Shown here piece after piece: positions 63,740 to 64,000 of a stretch of 64,000 nt of DNA. This DNA is from Nocardiopsis gilva YIM 90087 (GTDB taxonomy: Bacteria > Actinomycetota > Actinomycetes > Streptosporangiales > Streptosporangiaceae), in NCBI RefSeq assembly GCF_002263495.1, contig NZ_CP022753.1:5022001-5086000 (forward strand). The letters run 5' to 3'. The stretch's first letter is position 1; each line of letters begins with the position of its first letter. Under the pieces are notes generated by a model. The model worked only from the letters and a program-made list of their open reading frames with translations. It was not told the DNA's origin and did no database searches. Position numbers and translations under genes: made by a program.

Positions 63740-64000
63740 ATGGCTCTGTTCCGTCGCCGCAGCACCGCAGCATCCGACTCCGCCGTCGCCGTTGACGAGT
63801 TCTGGTCCCAGTGGGCCGACATCCGTGACGAGCTGGCGGCTTCGATCGATGCCGGGTCGGCGGTTTCCGCCGAGGTCGCACAACGTCTCACCGACCGCGT
63901 CACGCGCATCCATCCCGCACTGACGTGGCAGGTCTCCCCTGCTCCCAGCTCCGAGTCGGATGGCCTGGGGGACCTCGGGCTGCCCACCGACGCCGACCCC
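63740..64000 (+). CDS. Uncharacterised protein, 3' end outside window
   Basis: The frame from ATG 63740 (or GTG 63734) stays open to the window end, 87 codons. It reads MALFRRRSTAASDSAVAVDE, FWSQWADIRDELAASIDAGS, AQRLTDRVTRIHPALTWQVS. The mixed hydrophobic/acidic pattern and GC-rich third positions suggest a real gene, and the region after WQVSPAPSSES is likely a start of a second part. I recall small cytosolic proteins beside mnmA in actinomycetes but cannot name the family. Divergent from mnmA. Confidence 0.65.
   Translation, partial: MALFRRRSTAASDSAVAVDEFWSQWADIRDELAASIDAGSAVSAEVAQRLTDRVTRIHPALTWQVSPAPSSESDGLGDLGLPTDADP

Overview
The window is high-GC DNA (strongly G/C-biased third codon positions, frequent GTG and some TTG starts) from a filamentous-actinomycete-type chromosome. 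Pointers are an IclR regulator divergent from leuCD, a SARP regulator of AfsR type, spore-associated-protein-like secreted proteins, a coenzyme F420 gene (cofC/fbiD), GatCAB with a GluRS and no GlnRS in view, and two GGDEF-EAL proteins flanking gatCAB. Gene order resembles the Streptomyces coelicolor leuCD/hup to ligA segment as I remember it. The family (a Nocardiopsis-like member of Streptosporangiales) is inference only.

Layout. 1-4.3 kb: the end-truncated trans-sulfuration enzyme, gpsA, a lysophospholipid acyltransferase, cofC/fbiD and an HU gene broken by several one-base deletions. 4.4-7.6 kb: a small unknown ORF overlapping leuD, then leuD and leuC, divergent from the IclR regulator (ndgR). 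7.6-8.0 kb: a non-coding ~400-bp imperfect palindrome. 8.0-15 kb: a PQQ-type sugar dehydrogenase lipoprotein, then a five-gene cluster (M24 hydrolase, EphD-like hydrolase/SDR fusion, predicted metal-dependent hydrolase, flavin/2Fe-2S reductase, TetR). 15-16.6 kb: gene remains (a toxin-antitoxin pair with a frameshifted toxin, a MerR pseudogene with an internal deletion) and an AhpD-like protein. 16.7-23.7 kb: a SARP regulator divergent from two SapA-like secreted proteins and two paralogous cell-wall hydrolases (M23 and NlpC/P60). The hydrolases share a structured 5' leader. 23.8-27.7 kb: two identical tRNA-Glu, one tRNA-Gln, gltX, a nitroreductase and a fumarylacetoacetase-family gene. 27.8-32.5 kb: a large Tat-exported TolB/amidohydrolase protein, an ABM-domain protein and a DUF3152 putative metalloprotease.

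33-45.2 kb is a branched-chain amino acid and serine block: cimA, ilvE, leuB, serA and ilvBNC, all on the minus strand, broken by two plus-strand exported proteins. cimA and ilvB each have a transcription attenuator with a regulatory leader peptide (MIIISRRAG and MQSNFLILVLGRRAAS). cimA, leuB and ilvB also share an upstream palindrome of the form GTCTCA-N5-TGRGAC. With leuCD and ndgR, the window therefore carries most of the Ile/Leu/Val pathway and three layers of probable control: IclR operator, shared palindrome and attenuation.

45-64 kb: a coiled-coil protein, a GGDEF-EAL membrane protein, gatB, two thioester-domain surface proteins (one with a clear LPVTG sortase signal), gatA and gatC, a second GGDEF-EAL membrane protein, ligA, a MetE-like methyltransferase, a DedA-family protein, a 26-bp perfect palindrome, mnmA and the start of one more gene. 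gltX, tRNA-Glu, tRNA-Gln and gatCAB together fit the indirect route to Gln-tRNA(Gln). No transposase, prophage, CRISPR array or rRNA was seen.
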